Shown here piece by piece: positions 1 through 11,502 of a DNA stretch of 64,000 nt. The DNA lies in the NCBI GenBank assembly GCA_019973155.2, contig BPQB01000003.1:558001-622000 (forward strand). The letters run 5' to 3'. The notes below the pieces were generated by a model. It searched no databases and was not told where the DNA came from. It saw only the letters and a list, made by a program, of their open reading frames with translations. Source of the DNA: Phanerochaete sordida. Lineage: Eukaryota > Basidiomycota > Agaricomycetes > Polyporales > Phanerochaetaceae. A program made the translations under genes and the position numbers. Position 1 is the stretch's first letter. Each line of letters starts with the position of its first letter.

Positions 1-795
1 TCGCGCTTGGCGACAGATTCCTGACGTATGAACGGTGAGGCATGGAACGGACACTACCATGCGGCACACACGCACCTCGCGCACCCTGCGCTGCTCCTCC
101 GTCTCCCGTGTTTGCCGCTCAGAATCCAGCTCGCGCCGCTGCGAAACCGTCGACTCGATCATCTTTACGTCCTGATTCGCCTTGCCCAGGCCCGTGAAGT
201 CGTTCTTGAGCACGAACGGCACGGGATCGACGCGGCCTGCAGGGCGCCGTGAGCACGGCACACTCGGACAACGGCGGGATGCGTACCTTCGCCGGAGAGG
301 CCCAGCGGCTGCCCCTCGACCCAGCCCAGCTTTGCAAGCATGGTGAAGCCGCGGTTCGTGCTCCCGATCTTGGTCTCCACCGTGACGACCTCACGCTCTG
401 GCCGGGGCACGTACTCGTCGTACTTGTCGACGTCCATGGCCTCCGGCCGCGGCGGCGGAGACGGGGAGCGGGACACGAGCGAGACGTTGTCGTCGTCGCT
501 GTCGTCTTGACTGACATCTCTTGTTCGCTGGAAGAGGGTGCGGGAGGTGACAGTATGCAGGGAGTGTTCACATTTGCCAGAGACGCGAGGAGAGTACCTT
601 CAGCGACGATGGAGCAGAGCTGCCGTCTGCTTCTGACCGGTCCATGGGAATAGCATTCCACCGTGCGATAGAATCTGCCGACATTTCCCGCAGCTTATGT
701 GAACGTGCGAGGATGTAGGGTGCTAGCGTCTGCAGGAGAGCTAGGAGAGAATGTTGCAGTTGACGAACAAGCCCAAACTTGCGCCTCGGCGCCAT
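1..795 (-). CDS. G-patch domain protein (3' end beyond window)
   Basis: Putative RNA-processing protein carrying a G-patch, a short glycine-rich module that typically activates DEAH helicases or binds RNA. Exons on the minus strand are 795-598, 527-287, 236-76 and 20-1, continuing off the left edge; introns are 70, 50 and 55 bp with GT-AG ends. The ATG at 795 opens MAPRRKFGLV. An acidic, Ser-rich stretch (DDSDDDN) and SRSPSPPPRP come before the G-patch, which starts around NRGFTMLAKLGW and continues through GQPLGLSGEGR and FTGLGKANQD. It is followed by a charged, probably helical tail rich in Glu and Arg. The known family fits nuclear or spliceosomal work, but the specific orthologue was not recognised. 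The model is incomplete because the stop codon lies outside the window. Confidence 0.75.
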
Positions 796-1089
796 ATGCG
801 CGCTTGCAGTTGCCCTCCCACGGCCACAGCGGCGGAAGTTGGTAGAGTAACAGGTCGATCCTTGTTGCCTATGTCTGTATACATTGTGCGTGGCTATTTT
901 ACAACAGTAATAGTACAGCGATATGGTACAGCGAATAGAGTTCTAATAATGCAATAAGATAATGATCTCGTAGACTGTTCAAAGTTCTACTTGAGTCCTT
1001 GAACGTCGCATCTGTCGCAGGTGGACAGATTGTTAGCACTGGTTGTGACAAAAGCAGCGATTCATTACTCACAAAATTAGAGCTTCTGG

Positions 1090-2397
1090 TTACATGATAT
1101 CAGGAGGCACGGCGAACTGTGGGCAGTCGCACTGCTTCCACTGCGAGCCGCAGAGGTAGCAGAACTGCGCGTTGCACGCGCAGATAATGTGGTAGCAGCC
1201 GACAGAGAGCTCGACCATGTGGTGACACGAGAAGCAGCGCTGCCAGCCCTGCTTCTCGCGCATGTCCTTCGCCGTGCGGTTCAGGTCGTCGGTGTCCGAA
1301 CACGCGGTGCCCGGGTGTGCGCCTGACTTGCAGAAGCCGCATGTCATGGAGGAGCATTCCGGACACTCCATCCAGGTGACCTCGTCTGTCGCAGGACCAA
1401 TGAACGCCGAGCACCGCGGCTGCGAGCAGTAGAGCTTGTTCTTCGTGCTGAACTCGGCGGCTTTCCGGTCGAAAAGCAGCATGAGTGCGAAGTCGAGGCG
1501 CTCGCGGACTTCGCTCGACGGGATCTCGAGCTGACAGCATCTTGGCGGGAACAGCGACTCGTCGACGGTGGCCTTGCGGAACATCGTCCCCAGGCATTCT
1601 GCGTCAAAGAAGTGGCCGCAAGGAGCCGCATACGCCTGTCCGTCTATGCTGTCACAGCAGATCGTGCACCTAAAACCAGAATAAATTAGGCTGCAATTAC
1701 CAATCAGAAGAGACTCACTCGTGTGCAATCGCCTCCTCGACGTCATCCTCATTCTCGTGGGGGGATTCACTTGGCAATGAGACTTCGTGCACAGATAGCG
1801 GCGATGCTGATCTGGAAGGGCCCGCAATGAGAACGAGATCCACCTCTTCGGCCGGCATCTTGTCCCGCGCTCTCACGGACAGAGACGACGACGCTCTTGA
1901 CACCAGCGTCATGGCGTCTGTGTCCGTCCTGCGACATATCAGTTACAACATTCTCTGCGGCGTCGGCGGCAACACACTCACTCGGAGTCGGAGGTGCCGT
2001 AATCTGAACCTTCCGGCGTATCGTCTGAGTCCGGCTCGGAGACGGTGCTCCTGAGCGGTAGTGCGGGCATAGGAGGTATGGGGCGGCCTTCCGCGATTGC
2101 GAGCGCAACGAGGTGGTCGTGCCGGGCCATGGTCTCCATCTCCTCGAGCTCCTCGAGGATAGATCGGTTGTGTCGGTTGTGGCGGGTCGAGTGTCCGGCG
2201 TGCTCCTTCGCGACGTTCAGCAGCCCAGCTGCTTCCTGCGCGAAGAGGGCCATGGCGAACTCCTCGTCTGACAATGCGGGGCCACCGCTCTGCTCACGAG
2301 ACTGAAGAGTGTCGATGTCATCGAGGCTGAGCTGGGAGATGTAGGCGAAGACGTCTGTGAGAGCGTCGTGACTACGCTGGGTGGCCCAGGAGTCCAT
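1090..2397 (-). CDS. RBR (RING1-IBR-RING2) E3 ubiquitin ligase, copy A
   Basis: RBR-type E3 ligase of 401 aa. Such enzymes take ubiquitin from an E2 onto a RING2 cysteine before passing it to substrate. Exons are 2397-1982, 1928-1719 and 1669-1090, with introns of 53 and 49 bp. The N-terminal third has a helical segment (LSDEEFAMALFAQEA) and a linker. RING1 begins at ECTICCDSIDG, with PCGHFFDAEC and PPRCC; an IBR follows (YCSQPRC, CPECSSMTCGFC). RING2 is CFSCHHMVELSVGCYHIIC, where the Cys in VGCYH is the expected catalytic residue. The protein stops soon after RING2 (CDCPQF) and lacks the C-terminal cysteine module found in paralogue B at 19.3-21.3 kb. Family assignment is firm; the substrate is unknown. 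Confidence 0.9.
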
Positions 2398-4276
2398 GGT
2401 AATGGTGGGTTGGGTGCAATGATAGCGGCCTCGAGCACAAAGAGGTGTGCTTGTTTTATCTCATACGGGCCAGGTACCACCTGGATTAACCGGAAGCGTG
2501 TTTGGTGACGCACCCTCGGAGCGTGTTTGGCGGCCGGGCACGCGCCTGCAGAGCGGTCAAAGCATCAAGGTTGCAACGATGGGTGAGGACCGCTTGGGCC
2601 TTGCAGCATCGCCTTGGGCTGTTCCGCCAGGTGGCGCAACGCAAACTCGCGCCAGCAATGTGCGGAATGAGACCACGTTTAGAAAGGCATCAGGACCTCG
2701 TGTTCTCCATGAGCTGGGATAACCGAGGGGCCTGCATCTAGCGCAAGGTGTCTCACCAGTGCAGGAGACGAGTGTTAGGCGGGATTGAGTAGGCCGGCAT
2801 GGGGCAGAGATACGGGAAGGACTTACTGCGCTCTCGCTCGCTGTGGATGCCTCTCACAGACCGCTCAGTGCGCGGCAACTGGCGGCACCCAACGCGCCAA
2901 TCGCAAAACGGCGCTCCGCTCAAACCGCTCACAGGTCTCCTCGGCCCGCGTCAATTGCCTCCCTTTCCTCGCGACCACAACCCACCAGAACGTGTTCACC
3001 TTGCCACCCTCTCTCTCTTTTCCTCCCTGAAGTTATCCGCGCACCCGTGTGTTGCCTGCTAGGCTCTTCGTCTAGCCTTCTTCAATACTCAGGGTGTACC
3101 GCGAATCAGATATCAAGCCACGGGTCCTTGACGCGGACGCCCCAGTGCCTCGTCCGAGCGCCACGGTTCGAGCGAACTAGCACTCGTACAACTATGCTTC
3201 ATGGGTGAGCGTACGGCCATCTTCAATCGCATTCTCACCCCTCCCACAGACTGGATGGACAAGGTCGCTCTCAGCTAGGTGCAATGTGACCGAGTCATGC
3301 ACGATCTCGTCCCGTCATTGCACCTCCTCCTCGAAGTCGCTGCCGACTTGCAAGCTCCCCTTGCGTCTCTCGGACTCAGCACTCCTCACTGCCCCATCTG
3401 TGTCTTTTCCTCAGGTGCTCATCGACGACGACGACGGACGTCTGTCGTCGCCATCCATACAATCGAGCAGGCCGTAGTCCCATCTGCTGCCACCTGCGTC
3501 CCCGCTTGTTCCTCCGACATCTTCCAACCCCCTCTGATCCTGTGGCGGTTCCCCGAGCCAACGCTAGCCGCCCGGCTCGGGAACGTTTCTGGGGCACGTT
3601 TCGCTTTCGCCGACGACGGTTCCTGAATTCTGGGCACCATCCGCATAGTCAAATGCCACTAGCTCGGGACACATGGCGACGCGTATCTTTGCGCTGCGGC
3701 TCACCGAAACAAATCTGTCTGTGGCTCTTCCTTGCGGCCGCTCTCGTACCTGGCTGCTTCGTAGTCTCGCAAAGCCTCACGGCGCTCACCAATTGCTGTT
3801 CGCAACAGACGAGCAACTTCCAGTTCCCGTCATCCAGCAATTTTTGGCTGTGTCTTTCAACTCCTACTCGTCAAAGCTACCTGTCTTTGATCTGGATATA
3901 CCTTACAGCATTCACCCCGCTAAAAATCGGTAGAGCATCCGCTGGTAGCCGAGTCCTAGCACTGCCAGTGTACGTGGATCTATATGACCGAGTATAAACC
4001 CGTATCCTTGAATGCCAGACATATCTACTATTTTTGGTGCAAATGCATGTACCTGCCTACACCTTGCCTTTGCAGAGCAGTGAGGATGAGGTCGATGAGG
4101 ACAAGAGCGCAGATGTTGAGCATAAGCATGTCCGGATAAGCAGAAATCTGCAAGCGCTCTCCACGTGCTTTATTTGGCGCGCAGAAGGAGGCGCTTTGGC
4201 GGTACTGACGCCTGAACCGTGAACGAAGGACCTTCACCTCTTCTCCTACCTGTCTATTCGCCTCGAGCACGCTGGG
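2398..4276. other. Long divergent intergenic region, no supported gene
   Basis: About 1.9 kb separates the start of RBR A from the start of the RBM26-like gene. It is pyrimidine-rich on the plus strand near 3010-3030. One open frame from an ATG at 3297 to 3626 (about 109 codons, including TPHCPICVF) has codon use resembling the neighbours. It has no recognisable domain and no convincing upstream exon, so it is not called. The region most likely holds two promoters and 5' UTRs. Confidence 0.4.
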
Positions 4277-7002
4277 ATGATCCTGGACGCGGAGGCCGCC
4301 ACCCACCTGAAGCCATGGCTTGTCAGGACGCTGGAACCAATGTACGTGAACAGCTTTCGCTGACAAACCCACGCTCATTGCATTTTCTCAGTTGTGACGC
4401 CGAACCTGGCGCACTAGCAGACTACATACTCGCGTTGCTCAAGCACAACGCTCCAGAGAGTGAGCTACGGCAGGAGATTAATGCCCAGTTGGAAGAGTTT
4501 CTGGAGAAAGGTGCGTGCCCTGTAGTGTCTTCTTACAGAATATACTCATGAGGTTCCCAGAAACATCAAGTTTCATAGACACTCTCTTCACCGCCCTCAG
4601 AACCAAGTCCTACCTCCCTTACTCCGCTCCCTCTCCCCCAGCTGGTACCGACGCCTCGTCCAGCACCGCCGTACCCGACGGCGGGATCCCCATACCACTC
4701 GACGGGCTCATACCGTCTGCCGACGGTGACTCGCCTGACCGAAGACGAAAACGCGGTCTCGAGTTCGATGATGGCGATTTCAGACCAGCCAAAGGGCCAA
4801 GATTACACGATGATGGCCAGTTCCCGCGACCCGTAAGGGGAGGCTTTGCTGGTCGGGGCGATCGTGGCGGTCGCATGATGATTGCTGGGCGGGCCGATTA
4901 CATGGACGGAGGAATGAACGGCGCGATGGACATGGGTATGGGCGGCGGAACGATGAACGGCCGAGGGGCATACAGGCCGCCAGACCGCGGCAGGGGCATA
5001 TGCAGAGACTATCACAGTGCGTGCCGCTTCGTTCTCCACATCACTTGGGGCTCACATGATCTTTTCGCGAATAGACAATGGCTACTGCGCCCGTGGCGCG
5101 TTCTGCAAATACAGCCATGGTGAAGACGCCGTCGTCCCGCAACAACTGTTCCCCATGAACGGCATGGCTGGTGGCGCATACGGTCCAATGATGGGAGGCG
5201 GCGACATGGCTTTCCCAATGGCTGCAGGTGCGAACGCGCCATACAACCCCCACGAACGGATAGACATGCGTCCGATGGTCGGTGGAAGCATGGGAATGGG
5301 CACCGGCCGACTACCAAATACACGGACACCAATGCTTCCTCGCCACGGCGACTTGAACGGTGCCATGTCGCGCAAGCCTGGAGAGCTGCCTGTAATTCAG
5401 GATCTGACGCCCCGAGCACCCGAAGACGAGGCTGCGCAGCAGTCGCAGGCCAGCGGCTCTACCAACAACGCCATGCAGGGTGTCGAAGGACCGGTGGTAC
5501 GAGACTTGAGCCTACCCATGAATCCTATGGCCATGAACCCTATGGCCAACATGCAGCAGCAGAATCCCTTCCCTCGTCAGCGGAATGGCCCGATGACACC
5601 GAAAGGCACGTTCAGGGAAACTCCAAACTTCCGGGGTGAGCGTCGACAAGACAAGACGCTCGTCGTGGAGAAGATTCCTGAGGACAAGCTCAGCCTTGGC
5701 GCGATCAACGACTGGTTCAAGCGCTTCGGGACGGTCACGAATGTCGCGGTCGATGCCTCCGGGCACAAGGCACTTGTCAGCTTTGCCAACCACGAGGAGG
5801 CGTACGCGGCCTGGAAGTCAGAAGACGCCGTCTTTGGCAATCGCTTCGTCAAGGTCTTCTGGCACCGGCCCATGGAGGGCCACGGCCAGGTCGGCGCGCG
5901 TATGCTTGCGGCGTCGGCACCCCTCATTGCCAAAGTCGGGAGCAAGGAGGGCCCTCAAGCATCAAAACCCGCTACACCAACACCCACCGCCTCCACAAGC
6001 GCGACGCCACGCAAAGCGACGCCCTCCTCTGCCGTCTCTGCGCTCGCTGAAAAGCAGAAGCTGCTTGAGAAACAAATCGCCGAGCAGAAGTCTCTCATGG
6101 AGCGGCTCGCGAGCGCGTCGCCCGAGGAGAAAAAGGAGATCATGGCACGCCTGCGCAAGCTTAACGAGGAGATGAAGCCATCCACGCCGGACGCGTCTGC
6201 GGGACAGCCGTCTTCGACACGCGACTCGCGCGCCTCGACGCCGCGCACGGACGAGCAGGCGCAGAAGGAGCGTGCGCGTCTCGACAAGGAGCTCGAGATG
6301 CACCACACGCCGACCGAGGGCGAGAGCGAGGAGAACACCGAGGAGCTCAGGGCACGGTTAGAGAAGCTCAAGGCCGAAGCGGCCAGCCTGGGCATCGCTA
6401 CCGAGGGTGCTGAGGGCGCGCCCGCATACGGCGGAGGCTTCCGCCCGTACCGCGGGCGCGGCAGGGGGCGAGGCTTCTTCCGTGGCGCCATGCGCGGTGG
6501 GCCCCCGCGCACGAGCATGAAGCTCGACAATCGCCCGAAGAAGCTGCTCATCAAGGGTGCAGGGAGCGAGCAGCTGCAGGGCGTGCGGGACTGGTACGAG
6601 GTACGCAGCTATGCTTCGCTGATGTCGAGTCTCTCGTCTGACCTCGTGCAACAGACCACAGGCCAGGTCGACAGTGTGGACGTCACCGATGGCGGTGATC
6701 TCCTCGTGTCCTTCAAGTCGCGCTCGGGCGCGGAGCAGGGCATGGCGAAGGGCGCGAACATCCCCATCATCGGCGCCGTGCAGGTGTCGTGGTACGCGGG
6801 CCAGCCCTCGACCGCGCCCAGCACGCAAAAAGCGTCGCCTGCGCCGGCCGACAACGGAGCTGCCGACGAAGCGCACTTTACCGAAGCACGCCCGTCGTCG
6901 CCTGTGCACGATGACACGCACATGCATATGCCCGAGGAAGAGATGGCCCCCGGCGGCTGGGGCGGCGACGACGACGCGGACGACGAGTTCGGCATGCTGT
7001 GA
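4277..7002 (+). CDS. rmn1: RBM26/27-like RNA-binding protein (Rmn1 type: PWI-like fold, CCCH finger, RRMs)
   Basis: Predicted nuclear RNA-binding protein of 837 aa, similar in layout to human RBM26/27 and fission yeast Rmn1, which act in exosome-linked nuclear RNA decay. Exons are 4277-4341, 4392-4510, 4561-5016, 5075-6600 and 6655-7002. The N-terminus (KPWLVRTLEPICDAEPGALA) is the PWI-like helical domain. A C-x8-C-x5-C-x3-H zinc finger is assembled across an intron (CRDYHNNGYC, then ARGAFCKYSH). A first RRM starts at KTLVVEKIPEDKLSLGAIND; a coiled coil (EKQKLLEKQIAEQKSLMERL) and an RG-rich patch follow; a second RRM starts at KKLLIKGAGSEQLQGV. The C-terminus is acidic. The last intron (6601-6654) is 54 bp, in frame and stop-free, so retention would only add 18 residues. 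Confidence 0.88.
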
Positions 7003-7425
7003 TCTACCTGTGCTGTTCCCTAGTACCCTAATTCCCGGCATTGCTCTCTGGATGCCCTTGCTTCCTGCTGTATTCCTCTGTTCTCTGTATGTTGCGGTCG
7101 TTGACCCGGGTACTAAACGATGACGATGCCTTGGGCCGGCAAATGACCGGCCCATCCCAGCCTTCACACCTGCATTGCGTGTATTTGTGTGATCCAGCGT
7201 ACATGCTTGACATGCTACGGTAGTGTGTGGAGAACGACGGGGACGTGATGCTCGAGCTGGAGAATAGCAATAGCAATAAATAATGCAAGTGCCGGTGTTT
7301 AAATTACCATTAGCCTGGTCTATGACGATCTGGGATGAAAGCTATTCTAGGACAGGAGCTCATCTAATTGCCTTTCAGCCATGGGAGGGACGCTAAGATT
7401 ATACGAGGCGGTAAGGTGACTTGCT
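7003..7425. other. Convergent intergenic region (3' UTRs)
   Basis: About 420 bp between the ends of two convergent genes. It is locally A/T-richer (for example around 7260-7300), as expected for polyadenylation regions. No gene or repeat was seen. Confidence 0.4.
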
Positions 7426-8792
7426 TTATTGCTGCTCTAAGTATGGTTGGGAATAGGTCGACGGGGGCGGTATCTGCCCAGAGGGTATAGTCTCCAGCCG
7501 CGTCTGCGCCCGCGACCGTCCGCGCGCCGCGTCGTCCTCGTAGGCGGACTCGGCCAGGTCCGCGAGGTGACTGTGCTTCGGCGGCACTTCAGGTACAGCG
7601 CCACCGTCGTGGCTCTGCTTACGCAACGTGGACCGCGAACGCGACGCGGGGGAGTGCTGCGACGCGGCGCGGCGGAAGGTGGAGGATGGTGCAGGGTTCG
7701 GCGGGGCATTCGGGACAGACGCGGTGACCCTGTGCCGACTCTGGCTGCGCGACTCCACGCCTAAGGAAAAATTGCATGCCGTCAGTTCCGGGCTTACACA
7801 ACCAAATATAGGGACGAACGTGGCATGTCGGCAGCGTCATCATAGGTGCTGTTCCGCTCGTTGTTGCCAGCAGTCAGCCACTGGTCTGCGAAGACACTCG
7901 ACCGGGACATCTGTGGGATGTTGTACATGGCCTGCGCGTCCCCGGCGTACGCGGCCTGCGGGGCCAGCGGCGCAGGCAGGATAATCTGGACATTGTTGCC
8001 TGGTCGATGAGGCGGGCCGCCGTAGTAGCTTGCGCTGCGACTCCGGGTTGTGAAACCACTGCCGGTCGTTGGCGAGTCAGAAATTTGCGAGAACCTCCGG
8101 CCGCGCGAGGCTGAAGCGCCACGAGAGCGCGACTGCGCGCTCTGTGGTCGTGATATGGGCCCGCTCGCAGAGCGGTTCATAGTCGCCAGCTGGGAATTGG
8201 ATGACACGCTTTCTGAGAGAGGTGCTGGAGGTGACGGGGAAGATGAAGGCGATGCAGCAGTGCGTAGAGAGCTCTGTGAGCCTACTGAGCTCTCTGCAAG
8301 GGTATTGCGCGAGTTTGAGGCATCGGAAGCTCGGTAAAAGGAAGGGTTCGGAGGGTATAATTTGCCGTCATCGTCGGGTGAAGGAGATGGTATTGTGCTC
8401 TCCGCTGTCATGTCATCGGTGTATACGCTGAGGTTCTTCTCCGGATTAGTGAGCAGAGAGACGGCGCTGCCGGTATACGGCGAATGGGTCGAAGGCTCCG
8501 CCCATGTGAGCGGTCTGTTCGCGGCGTTGACACTTTCAGCGAATACGCGTTGTTGTTCCCAGCGGTGGTGGGCGAGTTCTTGAACTGGTGGGAGAGGTGC
8601 TGACGTTCTGGTTCCACAGCACCGGACGAGGAATCGCCAGAGAAATAGAGTAAGTGCCAGAAGGAAGACGCAGCCGCAGACGACCGCGATAACTATGATT
8701 GTGCCCGTTGAAAGACCACTTCCACCGCCGCTTCCTGACCCTCCGTCGCGCGCGGTAAAGCGGAATTTCGAGCTGTTCAGGTTATCATGCAT
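7426..8792 (-). CDS. Single-pass membrane protein with Ser/Pro-rich cytoplasmic tail
   Basis: Hypothetical membrane protein of 437 aa. Exons are 8792-7798 and 7744-7426, joined by a 53-bp intron (GTAAGC donor). After a short Gly/Ser-rich N-terminus (GGSGSGGGSG) there is one strong transmembrane helix at about residues 28-51 (GTIIVIAVVCGCVFLLALTL), then Arg and Cys residues. The rest is a long low-complexity tail rich in Ser, Pro, Arg and Asn. No signal peptide is visible in this model, so it may be a signal-anchor protein; an extra 5' exon upstream of 8792 is possible but none fits cleanly. The layout recalls fungal cell-surface sensor or mid2-like proteins. That is only an analogy, and no function is claimed. 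Confidence 0.7.
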
Positions 8793-9201
8793 ATGCCGTG
8801 TCGAGCAACTTCAACAAATGAGCGTCGGTGGGGGCAAACGAAGGGCCGGGGACCGCAGGACGACGGTCTTGGAAACGGGGCTGTGGGGAGCAAAAGAAAA
8901 GGCATGTCAGCCGTCTGAAGCGTGATTCGGCGATGACCATGATGGATGGAGACAGACCTCGAATCAAACAAGGAGCGTTTGAGGCCGTATAGACATGCAG
9001 CGGGCGGTAAGGCGGTGGGCGGCGTTGCCTTGTCCTCGTCGTCGCGGTCGACGGCGGCGTCGTCTGGGAGTGCAAGACCGTATTTTCTGTTCCGAGCGAT
9101 TCGTGCCTTTCGCGGTCACATGGGCGTCAACGCGGATTACTCTATCGGAGCGCCTGCCCGCAGACCCTGACCAGCGTGAAAGCCTCCCTCGTCCCTCGAG
9201 C
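8793..9201. other. Divergent intergenic region
   Basis: About 410 bp between the divergent membrane-protein and PXA-domain genes, presumably both promoters. No further gene or repeat is supported. Confidence 0.35.
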
Positions 9202-11017
9202 ATGGCTGTCCCAGGTCCCTCTCGCCGCCACACAGCACGCTCTATACAGTCCACGGCGTCCTCAGACAAGCAGCCTCCACCTCCTAAGCTCGTCAAGCCG
9301 TCCAGCCTTGCTCGCCGCCTCTTATTCCCGCACCTGCCCGCCGACGCGGACCTTCCACCACTCCTCGTATCTCCATTAGCGACCCCCGAGCTCAATGACG
9401 AGCTGTGCAACTTTGTAGCGATTGCCCTCAGGGCATACGTGCACCCGTGGTGGACGAAGATCACGCGTTATGACAAGGAGTTTCTCCCTGCCATCACACG
9501 CGTCGTGACCAGTGTCATACAGACCTTGGAGGCGCGTCTGGCAAAGACAGACCTGTCACCGCTGGTCTTCCGGGACATACCAGCGCTGTTGTCCACGCAT
9601 TACACCGACTTTCGTAATGCACAAGCAAAGCTGCACACTTCCTACGCTACTGGTGGTGCCGCGACGCTGCCGCAGCTCTTCCACCAGCTACAGCCGCACA
9701 TGGCAGTATCCCCCAACGGCACTATCGACGAGGCGTACGTCAGGCAAGCTCTGGATGACGTCCTGAAGACTTGTTTGCCAGACGCAGACTATGAGCCAGA
9801 AACCGAACGGTACATTGTACGGGAGATACTCGTGAAGGTGGTACAGGGTGGTGTGGTGCCTAGGGTCACTCAGCCCTGGTTCATATACCAGACCGTTCTG
9901 AATCTCCTTGGGCCTGAGAAGCGGAAGCAGAATGAGGTGAGCTCCCAATCATTATCGTACATCCGTTCGACGATAGATACTGAATAGGTTCCAGTCTGCA
10001 GACCTCGCTACAGACGGGTTGATGCCGACACAGCGACCACCTTTGAAGAGAACGTCGTCCCATTCATTCTCTGTGCATTCTCTCGTCATCTTCATCCTTT
10101 CCACTATCCGCTCCGTCTCAGGTTTGTGCCTCGCTCTCATGCATGCATATCGGAGCGCAAGAGATACTATTAGGAAGGCGAATCAATCTCAGCCTGTCTT
10201 TTCCGCCGCGATAGCAGAGGTAGAGCCGGCGAAAACCGCGAAAACCGCGAAAACCATTCCCGGAAGCCTTGTCCCTCTCAGCCCAGTTCCTCCTTCAGCG
10301 GCCTATGACCCAGCATCGTCCCTCAGCTCGCCTCCCCCTTCACCTCCAACGGCCTTCGATAGCGACTCGACGATATCATCTATACCCTCTTTGTCTACTA
10401 TACCCCGTCCTGCGTCACCTGAGCCAGACTTTGTCCAGCCTATGCTCCAGCTTACCAGCACCGTCATGACTCCTCCATCAGCACTATCGTCACGTAGTGT
10501 CCCGATTGCTTTGACGCACCTCACGACTCTGATACTCACGCCTTTCACGCCTCTTCTATCACGACTTCTTCCGCACCTTCTCTACACACACGCCTTCTCC
10601 GCCGAGTCATTGCTCAGCATCCTTCAATCGACGCGTAATGCCATGTTCCCCGGCGGCTGGCCAGCGCAGCCCCCGCCGGACCCAACGCCGGACGAGCAGC
10701 TCGAGCTGAGGAGGGAGCTCACGCGGAGGCTGCTCGCTCTCGTGCCCGGTCCCTGCCTGCCCGTGCTGGGCTCGACACCGGCCGCGCGCACACAGGCGAT
10801 CGACGCGATTTTGGACCCGCTGTCGTCGCAGGAGTGCAACGCGCACCTGATCGTGTTCATCCTCGACCTCGTGCTCCTGACGCTCTTTCCCGAGATGGGC
10901 GTCGCTCCGTCGAGCGCGGTTCCCGACATGGGCCCTGAGGGCACGCGGACGCCTGCAAGCCTGGACAGCATCGCTGGAACTCTGACACCCCCTAGACCAG
11001 AATCGAGGCCGCCATAG
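9202..11017 (+). CDS. PXA-domain protein (sorting-nexin related)
   Basis: Protein of 585 aa with an N-terminal PXA (PX-associated) domain, the helical domain found in Mdm1/SNX13-type membrane-tethering and sorting nexins. Exons are 9202-9936 and 9995-11017; a GTGAGC donor and CCAG acceptor give a phase-0 join. The PXA region covers about residues 60-260: NDELCNFVAIALRAYVHPWW, ITRYDKEFLPAITRVV, PHMAVSPNG and YIVREILVKVVQGGVVPRV are typical. A hydrophobic stretch (SLVIFILSTIRSVSGLCLAL) follows and may be a membrane anchor. Then comes a Pro/Ser-rich linker and a second helical part with several hydrophobic segments. No PX, RGS or nexin-C domain is visible, so it is a short fungal version. The role in membrane traffic is inferred. 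Confidence 0.82.
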
Positions 11018-11502
11018 GAGGATAGAGAGGAGAGCATCGAGGCTTCAGTCGGTACGAAACGAGCGTATGGCGTGGTCGGTGCCTCTAGTTTAATGCTAAC
11101 GCTTATCTGTATACCCTATCGCAGATAGCTTTATGACATGCTACGAATTATCATCGGAAGGTGTGGTGTGACGGTGCTATCATCGACTAGGATCTGGAGT
11201 CACAAAGTGTGCGCGGGCAGTGGAGTTCTCCGGGCTTGAATATTGGTGATTCTGTGCTGTGATAGCCCACGGAATGATGTCTTACATATGGACTCGGACT
11301 TGAGAACGACCCATGCTTCGTCTGATACACTTGTACATGTCATTATCTGCGAATGATACTGCTACAGTGCTTGCTTCAACAATGCGACTACAAATTATAT
11401 ATTTATCCTCGACGACTGTCCTTGGACTGACAAAACGAAAAAGCATGAAAGCGATGGCACGTTCTAGTTGCATTGAAAGGGGGTAGACCAAAGAGCGGTG
11501 TA
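11018..11502. other. Convergent intergenic region
   Basis: About 485 bp between two convergent genes. A/T-rich patches around 11390-11410 fit 3' UTRs and polyadenylation signals. No gene seen. Confidence 0.35.

Noticed and set aside
6358..7167. A 269-codon minus-strand frame opposite the RBM26-like gene
   Set aside because: Low-complexity Arg/His-rich translation opposite confirmed coding sequence.
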